Part shown: positions 35,325 to 47,408 of the stretch, one piece after another
How positions within the stretch are numbered: position 1 is the stretch's first letter
How the letters are laid out: every line of letters starts with the position of its first letter
From: Micromonospora sp. NBRC 110009
GTDB taxonomy: Bacteria; Actinomycetota; Actinomycetes; Mycobacteriales; Micromonosporaceae
DNA length: 64,000 nucleotides
Reading direction: 5' to 3'
Assembly: GCF_030518795.1 (NCBI RefSeq)
Contig: NZ_CP130427.1
Coordinates: forward strand, 6,882,001 to 6,946,000
Position numbers and translations under genes: made by a program
The notes under the pieces: model-generated
Told to the model about the DNA's origin: nothing
The model's database searches: none
Seen by the model: the letters and a program-made list of their open reading frames with translations, nothing else

Positions 35325-36526
35325 TCAGGCGCCGCCGACCCGAGCGTCCCGCGCCGCCGCCATCCTGCTGGGCAGGCCCCACAGCTGCACGAAGCCCTTG
35401 GCCAGGGACTGGTCGAAGGTGTCACCGGTGTCGTAGGTGGCCATGCCGAAGTCGTAGAGGCTGGCCTCGGAGCGCCGGCCGGTGACCACGGCCCGGCCGC
35501 CGTGCAGGCTGAGCCGCACCTCGCCGGAGACGTGCCGCTGGGCGTCGTCGATGAACGCGTCCAGGGACTTCTTCAGCGGCGAGAACCAGAGGCCGTCGTA
35601 GACCAGCTCGCCCCAGCGCTGGTCGACGCCACGCTTGAACCGGGCCAGGTCCCGCTCGACGGTGACCGCCTCCAGCTCCTGGTGGGCGGTGATCAGCGCG
35701 ATCGCGCCGGGCGCCTCGTAGACCTCGCGGCTCTTGATGCCGACGAGGCGGTCCTCGACCATGTCGAGCCGGCCCACGCCCTGCGCGCCGGCCCGCCGGT
35801 TGAGCTCCAGGATCGCCTGGTACGGGGTGACGGTCTCGCCGTCGACGGCCACCGGCACGCCGTCGTCGAAGGTGATGACCACCTCGTCGGCGTCCCGGGG
35901 CTCGGCCGGGTCGGCGGTGTACGAGTAGAGGTCCTCGATCGGGCCGTTCCAGATGTCCTCCAGGAAGCCGGTCTCCACGGCCCGGCCCCACAGGTTCTGG
36001 TCGATCGAGTACGGCGACTTGGCCGACACGTCGATCGGCAGGCCCTTCTCCTCTGCGAAGGCGATGGCCTTGTCCCGGGTCCAGGCGAAGTCCCGGGCCG
36101 GCGCGATGATCTTCAGATCGGGGGCGAGCGCGCCCAGGCCGACCTCGAACCGGACCTGGTCGTTGCCCTTGCCGGTGCAGCCGTGCGACACGATGGTGCC
36201 GCCGTACTTCTTCGCCGCGGCCACCAGGTGCTTGACGATCAGTGGCCGGGACAGCGCGGAGACCAGCGGGTAGCGGTCCATGTAGAGGGCGTTGGCCCGG
36301 ATTGCCGGCAGGCAGTAGTCGGCGGCGAACTCGTCGCGCGCGTCGATCACCTCGGACTCGACGGCGCCGCAGTCCAGCGCGCGCTGCCGGATGACGGTCA
36401 GGTCCTCGCCGCCCTGGCCGAGGTCGACCGCGACCGCGATCACCTCGGCGCCGGTCTGCTCGGCCAGGTATGGAATGGCGACGGAGGTGTCGAGACCCCC
36501 GGAGTACGCCAGGACGACCCGCTCGC

Positions 36527-36530
<4 letters not shown>
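35325..36530 (-). CDS. argG: Argininosuccinate synthase
   Basis: A 401-residue enzyme that joins citrulline and aspartate using ATP. The ATP-pyrophosphatase P-loop is [11 protein letters not shown] at residues 6-16, and [15 protein letters not shown] is the second signature. ATG 36530 is preferred because GGAGGGAG lies 9-10 nt upstream. It overlaps the argR stop by 4 bp. The order argR-argG-argH matches other actinobacteria. Confidence 0.96.
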
Positions 36531-40029
<3,499 letters not shown>

Positions 40030-40033
<4 letters not shown>

Positions 40034-41202
40034 GTCGAGTACGCCGAGTTCTCGTGCACGTACGCGTGCGACAGGTCGTTGGTCCAGACGGTGGCCGCCG
40101 CCTCGCCGGCGTGCAGGTCGATCCGGATGGTCACGTCCCGGCCGGTGAGGTCGACCTTGGCCCGGTCCTCGGCGGCGGCGCCGCCCCGGCACACCCAGAC
40201 CCCGTTGACCGCGACGTCCACCCCGTCCGGCTCGAACGCGGCGGCGGTGGTCCCGACGGCGGCGAGGATCCGCCCCCAGTTGGGGTCGTTGCCGAACAGC
40301 GCGGTCTTGACCAGGTTGTTCCGGGCCACCGAGCGGCCCACCTCGACCGCGTCGTCCTCGGTCGCGGCGCCGACCACCTCGATGGCGATCTGCTTGGTGG
40401 CGCCCTCGGCGTCGGCGATGAGCTGCTGGGCCAGGTCGTGGCAGGCGGCGGTGACCGCGGCGGCCAGCTCCGCCGCGGTGGGCTCGATGCCGGACGCCCC
40501 GCTGGCCAGCAGCAGCACGGTGTCGTTGGTGGACATGCAGCCGTCGGAGTCGATCCGGTCGAAGGTGACCCGGGTGGCGGCTCGCAGCGCGGCGTCCAGG
40601 GTCTCCGGCCCGGCCACCGCGTCGGTGGTGAGCACGCAGAGCATGGTGGCCATCGCCGGGGCCAGCATGCCGGCGCCCTTGGCCATGCCGCCGACCGTCC
40701 AGCCGCTCCCCGTGGCCACGGCGGTCTTGGGCCGGGTGTCGGTGGTCATGATCGCCTCGGCGGCCGCCTGCCCGCCCGTCCGGGAGAGCCGGCGCACGGC
40801 GTTGCCCACGCCGGAGAGCAGGGCGGGCATGGGAAGCCGCTCGCCGATCAGGCCGGTGGAGCAGACCGCCACCTCGCCCGCGCCGACCATCAGCCGGGCG
40901 CTGCCGGCGGTGAGCGTGGCGGCGGTGTGCTCGGCGGTGGCGTGGGTGTCCTGGAAGCCGGCCGGGCCGGTGCAGGCGTTCGCCCCGCCGGAGTTGAGCA
41001 CCACGGCGCGGACCACGCCGCCCCGGACGACCTGCTGGGACCAGAGGACGGGGGCGGCCTTGATCCGGTTGGCGGTGAAGACGCCGGCGATCCCGGCGTC
41101 GGGGCCGTCGTTGACGACCAGGGCGACGTCGCCGGCGCCGCTGGCCTTCAGGCCGGCAGCCACGCCGGCCGCGCGGAAGCCCCGAGGGGTGGTGACGGTC
41201 AC
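40030..41202 (-). CDS. argJ: Glutamate N-acetyltransferase / amino-acid acetyltransferase (bifunctional ornithine acetyltransferase)
   Basis: A 390-residue enzyme that recycles the acetyl group from acetylornithine to glutamate. The self-cleavage site is in [15 protein letters not shown], where the Thr becomes the nucleophile of the beta chain. The N-terminal [16 protein letters not shown] and C-terminal [16 protein letters not shown] are family-typical. GTG start overlaps the argC stop (GTGA). Whether it also uses acetyl-CoA cannot be told from sequence. Confidence 0.95.
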
Positions 41203-42200
41203 GGTGCGATCCCCCAAACGGAGAGGCCGGTGGTCTCGGGGAGGTCGAACATCAGGTTCGCGTTCTGCACGGCCTGGCCGGCCGCGCCCTTGCCCAGGTT
41301 GTCGATGGCGCTGACCACGATCACCCGGCCGGAGTCGACGTCGACGGCGGCCTGGAGGTGGCAGGAGTTGGCGCCGGCGGTGGCCGCGGTGTGCGGCCAC
41401 GCCCCCTCCGGCAGCACGTGCACGAAGGGCGCGTCCGCGTAGGCGGCGGCGAGCACCTCGCGCGGGTCGGCGTCGCCGGTCGGCACGGCGGTGACGGTGG
41501 CCAGGATGCCCCGCGGCATGGGCGCGAGCACCGGGGTGAAGGAGAGGGTGGTCGCCCCGGTGGCCTGCTTGATCTCCGGCACGTGCTGGTGCGCGCCGAC
41601 CTTGTAGGGCGACAGGTCGCCCATCACCTCGCTGCCCAGCAGGTGGGCCTTGGCGGCCCGGCCGGCGCCGGAGGTGCCGGAGGCGGCGACCACCACCACG
41701 TCGGTGGAGCGGACCGCGCCGGCCGCGATCAGCGGGGCGAGCGCCAGGGTGGTGGCGACCGCGTAGCAGCCGGTGTTGGCGACCCGGGTGGCCGCGGCGA
41801 TCGCGGCCCGCTGGCCGGGCAGCTCGGGCAGGCCGTAGGTCCAGGCGCCGGCGTGCCCGCCGCCGTAGTAGCGGGCCCAGGCGTCCGCGTCGCGCAGCCG
41901 GTGGTCGGCGCCGAGGTCGACCACCTTGACGGTGCCGGGGAGGGCCGCGGCGAGGGCCGCCGACTGGCCGTGCGGCAGGGCCAGGAAGACCAGGTCCGCG
42001 TCGGCCAGGGCGGCCGGGTCGGTCGCCGCGAACATCAGGTCCAGGCCGGCGAGGTTCCGGTGTACGGCGGTGACGGGCTGGCCGGCGTGGGAGTGGGCGG
42101 TGGCGGCGGCGAGGTCGAACTCGGGGTGCCCGGCGAGCAGCCGCAGCAGCTCGCCGCCGGCGTACCCACTCGCCCCGGCGACCGCAACCCGGATACCCAT
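41199..42200 (-). CDS. argC: N-acetyl-gamma-glutamyl-phosphate reductase
   Basis: A 333-residue NADPH-dependent reductase. The nucleotide motif is [20 protein letters not shown], and the catalytic cysteine is in [18 protein letters not shown]. First gene of the arg operon. ATG 42200 has GGAGGTG 3-4 nt upstream. The region before it holds a good -10/-35 pair and two ARG-box-like palindromes. Confidence 0.96.
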   Translation of the reverse strand: MGIRVAVAGASGYAGGELLRLLAGHPEFDLAAATAHSHAGQPVTAVHRNLAGLDLMFAATDPAALADADLVFLALPHGQSAALAAALPGTVKVVDLGADHRLRDADAWARYYGGGHAGAWTYGLPELPGQRAAIAAATRVANTGCYAVATTLALAPLIAAGAVRSTDVVVVAASGTSGAGRAAKAHLLGSEVMGDLSPYKVGAHQHVPEIKQATGATTLSFTPVLAPMPRGILATVTAVPTGDADPREVLAAAYADAPFVHVLPEGAWPHTAATAGANSCHLQAAVDVDSGRVIVVSAIDNLGKGAAGQAVQNANLMFDLPETTGLSVWGIAP

Positions 42201-42210
42201 ACTCACCTCC

Positions 42211-42225
42211 GCATGACTATGCAAT
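42211..42225 (-). promoter_or_regulatory. ARG-box-like site overlapping the argC transcription start
   Basis: ATTGCATAGTCATGC on the minus strand is an imperfect palindrome with the TGCAT/ATGC arms of actinobacterial ArgR sites. It lies just downstream of the -10 box. Confidence 0.6.
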
Positions 42226-42227
42226 GA

Positions 42228-42256
42228 AGGTTAGCAGGGTTGATCGTCGACTGCAA
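42228..42256 (-). promoter_or_regulatory. argC operon promoter (-35 TTGCAG, 17 bp, -10 TAACCT)
   Basis: On the minus strand TTGCAG (42251-42256) and TAACCT (42228-42233) are spaced by 17 bp, close to the vegetative sigma consensus, and lie 28-56 bp before the argC ATG. Each is flanked by an ARG-box-like palindrome. Confidence 0.65.
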
Positions 42257-42257
42257 G

Positions 42258-42278
42258 GTCATGCAGTCGGATGCATAG
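42258..42278 (-). promoter_or_regulatory. Second ARG-box-like site upstream of the argC -35 box
   Basis: CTATGCATCC and GACTGCATGAC halves on the minus strand repeat the TGCAT arm. The centres of the two sites are about 50 bp apart (roughly five helical turns), suited to co-operative ArgR binding. Confidence 0.5.
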
Positions 42279-42290
42279 TTGTGAGGTCTG

Positions 42291-44342
42291 TCAACGACCG
42301 TGATGTACCTCCCGCGCCGCGGGAGCGACGGCGTCGATCCGACCCCACCGGCCGGGCACGTCGAACAGTTCGACCCGGCCGAACCGCTCGGGCACCGCCG
42401 GCGCCACGACCAGGTCGTCCCCGTACGGCTCCAAGCCGAGCACGACCCGGAGCAACAGCAGGGACGCCCCGGTGGACCCGGCCGATGGGCTGTTCGCCGT
42501 GGGATAGGGAACGGGGTGGCGGGTCAACTCGCGGCCGTAACCGCCGAAGGCCTCCGGCAGTCGGCCCTTGAAGTACCGGGCCACCTCGATGATGCCCTCG
42601 GCGATCCGCCCGGCCTCGGCGCGGAAGCCGTACCGATGAAGTCCCCAGGCGATGAAGGAGTTGTCGAAGGGCCAGACGGTGCCGACGTGGTACCCGAGCG
42701 GGTTGTACCGCCCCTCCCCCATCGCCAACGTGCGCACCCCCCAGCCGGAGAAGAGTCGCGGGCCGAGCAGGTGCTCGACGATCCGCTGCGCGCGGGACTC
42801 CGGCACGATGCCGCTCCAGAGCAGGTGGCCGATGTTGGAGGAGAGCGCGTCCACCTGGTTGCCGTCCGCGTCGAGGGCGAGCGCGTAGTACTCGCCGTCG
42901 GAGACCCAGAAGTCCCGGTTGAACCGCTCCTTGAGCTCGGCGGCCTCCCGTTCCAGCCGATCGGCGTACGCCGGGTCGTGCCAGAACTCGCGGGCCAGCC
43001 GCGCGCCGCGGATCTTCGCGTCGTACGCGTAGCCCTGGAGTTCGCAGGTGGCTCGGGGCAGCCCGGGCAGCCGGCCGTCGCGATAGGAGATCGAGTTCAG
43101 CCCCTCCTTCCAGCACTGGTTCTCCAGTCCGCTCTGCTCATTGCGGCGCTGGTACCAGACGTAGCCGTTGCCCATGATGTCGCCGTACTCGTCGATCCAG
43201 TGCAGCGCCGCCCGGGTCTCCGCCTCGAACTCCCGCACCAGGTCGACGTCCCCGGTCCAGCGCTCGTACTCGTCCAGCAGGATCACGTAGAGCGGGGTGA
43301 GGTCGGCCGCGCCGTAGTACGGGGACTGCGGCCGCTCCTCGAACGCGGTCCGCTCGCCGTAGCGGAACTCGCGCAGGATCTTCCCGGGCTCCTCGTCGCG
43401 GAAGTCATCCAACACCGCACCCTGGTCGATGCCGAGCATGCGCAACGTCGCGACGGCCAGGCTCGGGGTGAAGGGCAGCGACTGCAGGCTGGTGAAGATG
43501 CTGTCCCGGCCGAGGAGGCCGGCGGCCCACGGCAGGCCCCCGGAGGGCATCACCTGGTCGGGGAGCGTCAGGGGCGAGAACCGCAACGCGGCGAGATCGA
43601 CCAGGCTGCGCTGGTACGTCGTGGTCACCACGTCCCAGTCGCAGGTCAGCTTCGGCGCCTCCGCGAGCCACCGGTCGAGGTCGCGTTCCATCTCTGGCCC
43701 GGTCCGCTGGCGGCGGCGATGCAGGTGCTCCCGGACGTCCTCCCCGTCCGGGCGCAGCACCAGCCCGTGGACGTGCAGCATCGTGGTCCACGATCCGTGC
43801 GGCCCGACCCGGACCTGATAGGTGAATCCTCCTTCGTCGACCTGGGCCGGCTCGGTGGTGGAGATGACCGTCTCGCGCCGGAGCTTCTCCCGCTGGTAGC
43901 CGAGGCGCAGGCACTGGTGTTCGACCCGCTGGTAGATCCGGCCGGTCGACGCTCGTTGCTCCCGAACGGTGCCCCGCGGGGAGAAGTCGCTGCCCGCGTC
44001 CACCCGGACGGTGAAGTCCGTGGCCTCCTCGCGGTGGTTGAGGATGGTCAGCCGCTCCTCGAAACTGCCCGCCAACGTCCGTTCCCGGATCACCGACACC
44101 TCGGCGTCCACGTACTGGGTCGGCTCACCCGGCACCAGGAAGAAGCGAACGCTGAAGTACTGCGGGTCGTCGATGGCCAGCGGGTTCAACCGTTCCCCGT
44201 TGACCGTCAACCGCCACAGCGAGAGGAAGCGGGTGTCGAAGGAGAAGTACCCGCGCGGCGTCCCCGGGTCGGCTTCGATGTCCCCGCTGTCGTCGCTCAG
44301 CACGAAGATGTTGCCGTCGAGAATTCGGACCGGTTCCGTCAT
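42291..44342 (-). CDS. Glycogen-debranching-like (amylo-alpha-1,6-glucosidase family) protein, copy 1
   Basis: A 683-residue protein with an N-terminal glycogen-debranching beta-sandwich domain (about 8-200: ILDGNIFVLSDDSGDIE, GYFSFDTRFLSLW) and a C-terminal (alpha/alpha)6-barrel (about 270-660: GLLGRDSIFTSLQSLPF, ELQGYAYDAKIRGARLAREFW, YHVGTVWPFDNSFIAWGL). It resembles actinobacterial proteins annotated as debranching N-terminal-domain proteins. No signal peptide is present, so it would act in the cytoplasm, perhaps on glycogen, trehalose or a similar glucan. Start by ATGA overlap with an SCP2-like gene. A paralogue (45288-47321) faces away from it in a mirrored cassette. Confidence 0.9.
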   Translation of the reverse strand: MTEPVRILDGNIFVLSDDSGDIEADPGTPRGYFSFDTRFLSLWRLTVNGERLNPLAIDDPQYFSVRFFLVPGEPTQYVDAEVSVIRERTLAGSFEERLTILNHREEATDFTVRVDAGSDFSPRGTVREQRASTGRIYQRVEHQCLRLGYQREKLRRETVISTTEPAQVDEGGFTYQVRVGPHGSWTTMLHVHGLVLRPDGEDVREHLHRRRQRTGPEMERDLDRWLAEAPKLTCDWDVVTTTYQRSLVDLAALRFSPLTLPDQVMPSGGLPWAAGLLGRDSIFTSLQSLPFTPSLAVATLRMLGIDQGAVLDDFRDEEPGKILREFRYGERTAFEERPQSPYYGAADLTPLYVILLDEYERWTGDVDLVREFEAETRAALHWIDEYGDIMGNGYVWYQRRNEQSGLENQCWKEGLNSISYRDGRLPGLPRATCELQGYAYDAKIRGARLAREFWHDPAYADRLEREAAELKERFNRDFWVSDGEYYALALDADGNQVDALSSNIGHLLWSGIVPESRAQRIVEHLLGPRLFSGWGVRTLAMGEGRYNPLGYHVGTVWPFDNSFIAWGLHRYGFRAEAGRIAEGIIEVARYFKGRLPEAFGGYGRELTRHPVPYPTANSPSAGSTGASLLLLRVVLGLEPYGDDLVVAPAVPERFGRVELFDVPGRWGRIDAVAPAAREVHHGR

Positions 44343-44716
44343 GCCGGCCCCCGGTCGACGCGGGACAGGGTCCGCGGGTGGCGGGCGCCCGGGGGCGCCG
44401 GGAAAAGTCGCTCCAGCAGCACGATGAACCGGAACTTGCCCTCGCTCGTGATGTCGTTCCGCAACCACGCGGACAACGGCTTCGCCTCACCGCGCGCCAT
44501 CCGCTCGAAAAAGGCGAGGTCGGTACGGATGACCGTGTCGGCCTCCCGTTCCTCCCGCGAGACCCGGATCTCACCGTTGGCGACGGTGACGAGCCAGTGG
44601 TCCGTCCGGCCCTCGTGTTCGAGGTCGAAGCGGATCGTACCGACAGTCTTCCGCAGCAGGCGTTCTCCTCCGCGGCGCTCGAGTTCCGCGAAGAAATTCT
44701 CGGTCGTAGCGGACAC
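44339..44716 (-). CDS. SCP2 sterol-binding-domain-like small protein, copy 1
   Basis: A 125-residue protein spanning one SCP2-like domain: FFAELERRGGERLLRKTVGTIRFDLEHEGRTDHWLVTVANGEIRVSREEREADTVIRTD, followed by helical WLRNDITSEGKFRFIVLLERLF. SCP2 domains bind lipid-like ligands in a hydrophobic tunnel; a role beside a glycosidase is unexplained. GTG 44716 has GGAGG 5 nt upstream. Its stop overlaps the debranching-like gene by 4 bp, so both are made together. It faces its paralogue across a 200-bp spacer. Confidence 0.85.
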   Translation of the reverse strand: MSATTENFFAELERRGGERLLRKTVGTIRFDLEHEGRTDHWLVTVANGEIRVSREEREADTVIRTDLAFFERMARGEAKPLSAWLRNDITSEGKFRFIVLLERLFPAPPGARHPRTLSRVDRGPA

Positions 44717-44776
44717 CACCACCTCCGGCGAATCGGCGGGCCAAGAGGCAGCGTCACCCGCCGCCCGGTCTGGTGG

Positions 44777-44797
44777 CATCACCCGAAGCGGGTGAAC
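44777..44797 (-). promoter_or_regulatory. Inverted-repeat operator, leftward cassette
   Basis: Read toward the leftward SCP2-like gene, it is GTTCACCC-GCTTC-GGGTGATG: arms TCACCC/GGGTGA around a 5-nt centre. It lies 60 nt before the GTG start and closely matches the mirrored site at 44838-44858. Confidence 0.6.
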
Positions 44798-44837
44798 CTG
44801 CCGGCGGAGCACCTGCCCCGAGCGCGGGCCGGCCGAA

Positions 44838-44858
44838 TTTCACCCTCTCGGGGTGATG
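44838..44858 (+). promoter_or_regulatory. Inverted-repeat operator, rightward cassette
   Basis: TTTCACCC-TCTCG-GGGTGATG has the same TCACCC-N5-GGGTGA arms as the leftward site and the same polarity relative to its gene. It lies 58 nt before the rightward SCP2-like ATG. Confidence 0.6.
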
Positions 44859-44916
44859 CGGGCGCGCCGCCCCGGAGGTGATGGTGAGTCGGTCAGCGCG
44901 GTTCGAGGGGAGATCA

Positions 44917-45291
44917 ATGTCCGATCCCACGGCCGAGTTCTTCGCCGGACTTGGTCGTCGCGGGCACGAACCCCTGCTCGAGGGGGTGACCGGGACGATC
45001 CGCTTCGACCTCGAACACGAGCACGGAATCGACCGGTGGTTCGTGGTCATCAGAGAGGGCGACCTCCAGGTCTCGCGGGAGGAACGCGAGGCCGGCTCCG
45101 TGTGGCGCACCACCCGCGCGCTCTTCGACCGCTTCGCCAGCGGAGAGCAGCCCGTGTACGCGGCGTGGGCCCGCAACGCTCTCCGGGTCGAGGGCGACAT
45201 CGCCCTGGGCTACGTCTTCCTGCGGGTCCTGCCGGGGCCGCCCGGCGCGCACCACCCGCGCGCGTTCGCCGGTGAGGGGAGACCGGTATGA
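44917..45291 (+). CDS. SCP2 sterol-binding-domain-like small protein, copy 2
   Basis: A 124-residue paralogue of the divergent SCP2-like protein. It shares FFAGLGRRGHEPLLEGVTGTIRFDLEHEHGIDRWFVVIREGDLQVSREEREAGSVWRTT and the GPPGAHHPR ending. ATG 44917 has GAGGGGAG about 4-5 nt upstream; upstream in-frame starts would add about 13 residues and lack an SD. It overlaps the second debranching-like gene by 4 bp. Copy-to-copy conservation of the core (GTIRFDLEHE, VSREEREA) argues for a shared, specific job with the glycosidase. Confidence 0.85.
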   Translation: MSDPTAEFFAGLGRRGHEPLLEGVTGTIRFDLEHEHGIDRWFVVIREGDLQVSREEREAGSVWRTTRALFDRFASGEQPVYAAWARNALRVEGDIALGYVFLRVLPGPPGAHHPRAFAGEGRPV

Positions 45292-47321
45292 CGAACAACC
45301 TCGTCCGGCAACTCGACGGCAACACGTTCGTGCTCAGCGAAGCCAGCGGCGACATCGACGCGTCGCCCACCATGCCCACCGGGCTGTTCTCGTTCGACAC
45401 CCGCTTCCTGTCGAAATGGATCCTGCGCATCGACGGCAACCGGCTCAACTCCCTCACCATCGATGACATCCAGTACTACGAAACCCGGTTCTTCCTCGTC
45501 CCGGGCACTCCGACGCCCTTCGTCGACACCGATGTCTCGGTCATCCGCGAACGCACGATCGCCGGCAGCTTCCACGAACGGCTGACGGTCATCAACCACG
45601 AACCGGAACCGGTGGACGTGCAGGTCCGGATCGAGGTCGGCAGCGACTTCGCGGACCTGTTCGAGATCAAGGACGTGCAGCGCAAGAAGGGCACCCCGTA
45701 CGCCCGGGTCGAGGACGGGCAACTCCGTCTCGGCTACCAGCGGGAGGCGTTCCGCCGGGAGACCGTCGTCTCCACCACCGTCCCGGCCCGGGTCGACGAG
45801 GACGGACTGACCTACGACGTGCGAATCGAGCCGCATGGCCAGTGGCTGACCGAACTGCACGTGCGGACCCTGGGCGTGGACGGGCGTGATCTGCGGGAGA
45901 GCCTGCAGGGCCGGCCCGGCCGGGTCCGGCACGAGATGCAGAACGATCTCGACCGGTGGCTCGCCGACGCGCCGCGGCTCACCTGCGACTCCGCGACACT
46001 GACCAGGACGTACCGGCGTAGCCTGGTCGACCTCGCCGCGCTGCGGTTCGCGCCGCTGACCGGCCACGGACGGACCCTGCCGGCGGCCGGCCTGCCGTGG
46101 TTCATGGCCATCTTCGGCCGGGACAGCATCTTCACCAGCCTGCAGGCGCTGCCCTTCGCGCCAGTGCTCGCCGCGACGACGCTGCAACTGCTGGCGCTCA
46201 CGCAGGGCTTCGTCCTCGACGACTTCCGGGAGGAGGAACCCGGCAAGATCATGCATGAGCTGCGCTACGGGGAGACGACCGGGTTCCTGGAGCAGCCGCA
46301 CTCGCCCTACTACGGCACGGCGGACGCCACGCCCCTGTTCGTGATCCTGCTCGACGAGTACGAGCGCTGGACCGGTGACGTCGGGGCGGTGCGGTCCTAC
46401 GAGCGCGCCGCGCGCCGCGCCCTGCACTGGATCGACGAGTACGCCGACATCATGGGCAACGGCTACATCTGGTACCGGTGTCGCAATGAGCGCGTCGGCC
46501 TGGAGAACCAGTGCTGGAAGGACTCCCCCGATGCCATCTCCTACCGGGACGGTCGGCTGCCCGCCCCGCCCCGGGCGACCTGTGAGCTGCAGGGCTACGC
46601 GTACGACGCCAAGCTGCGCGGGGCGCGCCTGGCGCGTGAGTTCTGGGGTGATTCCGCGTACGCCGACCGGCTGGAACGGGAGGCCGCCGAGCTCAAGGAG
46701 CGGTTCAACCGGGACTTCTGGGTGGCGGACGGCGAGTACTACGCGCTCGCCCTCGACCGCGACGGCCGGCAGGTCGACGCCCTCGCCTCGAACATCGGTC
46801 ACCTGCTCTGGAGCGGCATCGTGCCGGAGCCGCGGGCGAAGAAGATCGCCGAGCACCTGCTCGGCCCGCGACTCTTCTCCGGCTGGGGCGTGCGGACCCT
46901 CGCCACCGGGCAGGGCCGGTACAACCCGATCGGGTACCACGTCGGCACCGTCTGGCCCTTCGACAACTCGTTCATCGCCTGGGGACTGCGCCGCTACGGC
47001 TTCGCGGAGGAGGCCGCCCGCATCGCCGGGGGGATCATTGACGCGGCCGAGTACTTCGACGGCCGGCTGCCGGAGGCCTTCGGGGGATACGACCGGGAGC
47101 TGACCCGGTATCCCGTGCAGTATCCGACCGCGTGCAGCCCGCAGGCCTGGTCGACCGGGGCGCCCCTGCTGCTGCTGCGGACCATGCTCGGCATGGAGCC
47201 ACGCGGCGAGCACCTGGTGAGCAGACCCGCGGTGCCGAGCAGGATGGGCCGGATCGAACTGCTGCACGTCCCCGGGCGGTGGGGCCGGGCCGACGCCTTT
47301 GGTCGCGGACGCCTCGGCTGA
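45288..47321 (+). CDS. Glycogen-debranching-like (amylo-alpha-1,6-glucosidase family) protein, copy 2
   Basis: A 677-residue paralogue of the 42291-44342 product with the same two-domain layout: QLDGNTFVLSEASGDIDAS and LFSFDTRFLSKWILRIDGNRLN in the N-terminal domain, and AIFGRDSIFTSLQALPFAPVLAATTLQLLAL and YHVGTVWPFDNSFIAWGLRRYGF in the barrel. Barrel regions of the copies are almost identical over long runs (for example AADLKERF-type and GPRLFSGWGVRTLA segments), while N-terminal halves differ more, which may reflect different glycan ends. ATGA overlap with the SCP2-like gene. Convergent with pheT; a large hairpin separates them. Confidence 0.9.
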   Translation: MTNNLVRQLDGNTFVLSEASGDIDASPTMPTGLFSFDTRFLSKWILRIDGNRLNSLTIDDIQYYETRFFLVPGTPTPFVDTDVSVIRERTIAGSFHERLTVINHEPEPVDVQVRIEVGSDFADLFEIKDVQRKKGTPYARVEDGQLRLGYQREAFRRETVVSTTVPARVDEDGLTYDVRIEPHGQWLTELHVRTLGVDGRDLRESLQGRPGRVRHEMQNDLDRWLADAPRLTCDSATLTRTYRRSLVDLAALRFAPLTGHGRTLPAAGLPWFMAIFGRDSIFTSLQALPFAPVLAATTLQLLALTQGFVLDDFREEEPGKIMHELRYGETTGFLEQPHSPYYGTADATPLFVILLDEYERWTGDVGAVRSYERAARRALHWIDEYADIMGNGYIWYRCRNERVGLENQCWKDSPDAISYRDGRLPAPPRATCELQGYAYDAKLRGARLAREFWGDSAYADRLEREAAELKERFNRDFWVADGEYYALALDRDGRQVDALASNIGHLLWSGIVPEPRAKKIAEHLLGPRLFSGWGVRTLATGQGRYNPIGYHVGTVWPFDNSFIAWGLRRYGFAEEAARIAGGIIDAAEYFDGRLPEAFGGYDRELTRYPVQYPTACSPQAWSTGAPLLLLRTMLGMEPRGEHLVSRPAVPSRMGRIELLHVPGRWGRADAFGRGRLG

Positions 47322-47362
47322 CCGCGTCGTCGCACCGCAACCTGCCCGGCGCCCGGTGTCGG

Positions 47363-47401
47363 GGAAGGGCCCCTTCCTCGGCGAGAAGAAGGGGCCCTTC
47401 C
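47363..47401. terminator. Large GGGGCCC hairpin between convergent genes (terminator, possible dispersed repeat)
   Basis: A perfect 14-bp stem, GGAAGGGCCCCTTC with GAAGGGGCCCTTCC, and an 11-nt loop lie between the debranching-like gene and pheT. Each arm is itself nearly self-complementary (AAGGGCCCCTT). It can act as a bidirectional terminator. The motif also resembles a GGGGCCCTT palindrome that I believe is repeated in Micromonospora-type genomes; no second copy is in this window. Confidence 0.7.
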
Positions 47402-47408
47402 GTCCGGC

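Noticed and set aside
40054-41442. Long plus-strand frame opposite argJ and argC (also 42300-44795, 47802-49982, 49986-52256, 58188-59486 and 60379-61881)
   Set aside because: These frames are open only because codon third positions on the real strand are G/C. Their translations are His/Gly/Arg/Asp-rich, lack motifs, and lie wholly over well-identified genes.
44878-44916. Earlier in-frame ATGs for the rightward SCP2-like gene
   Set aside because: They lie before the GAGGGGAG SD of ATG 44917 and have no conserved counterpart in the leftward copy.
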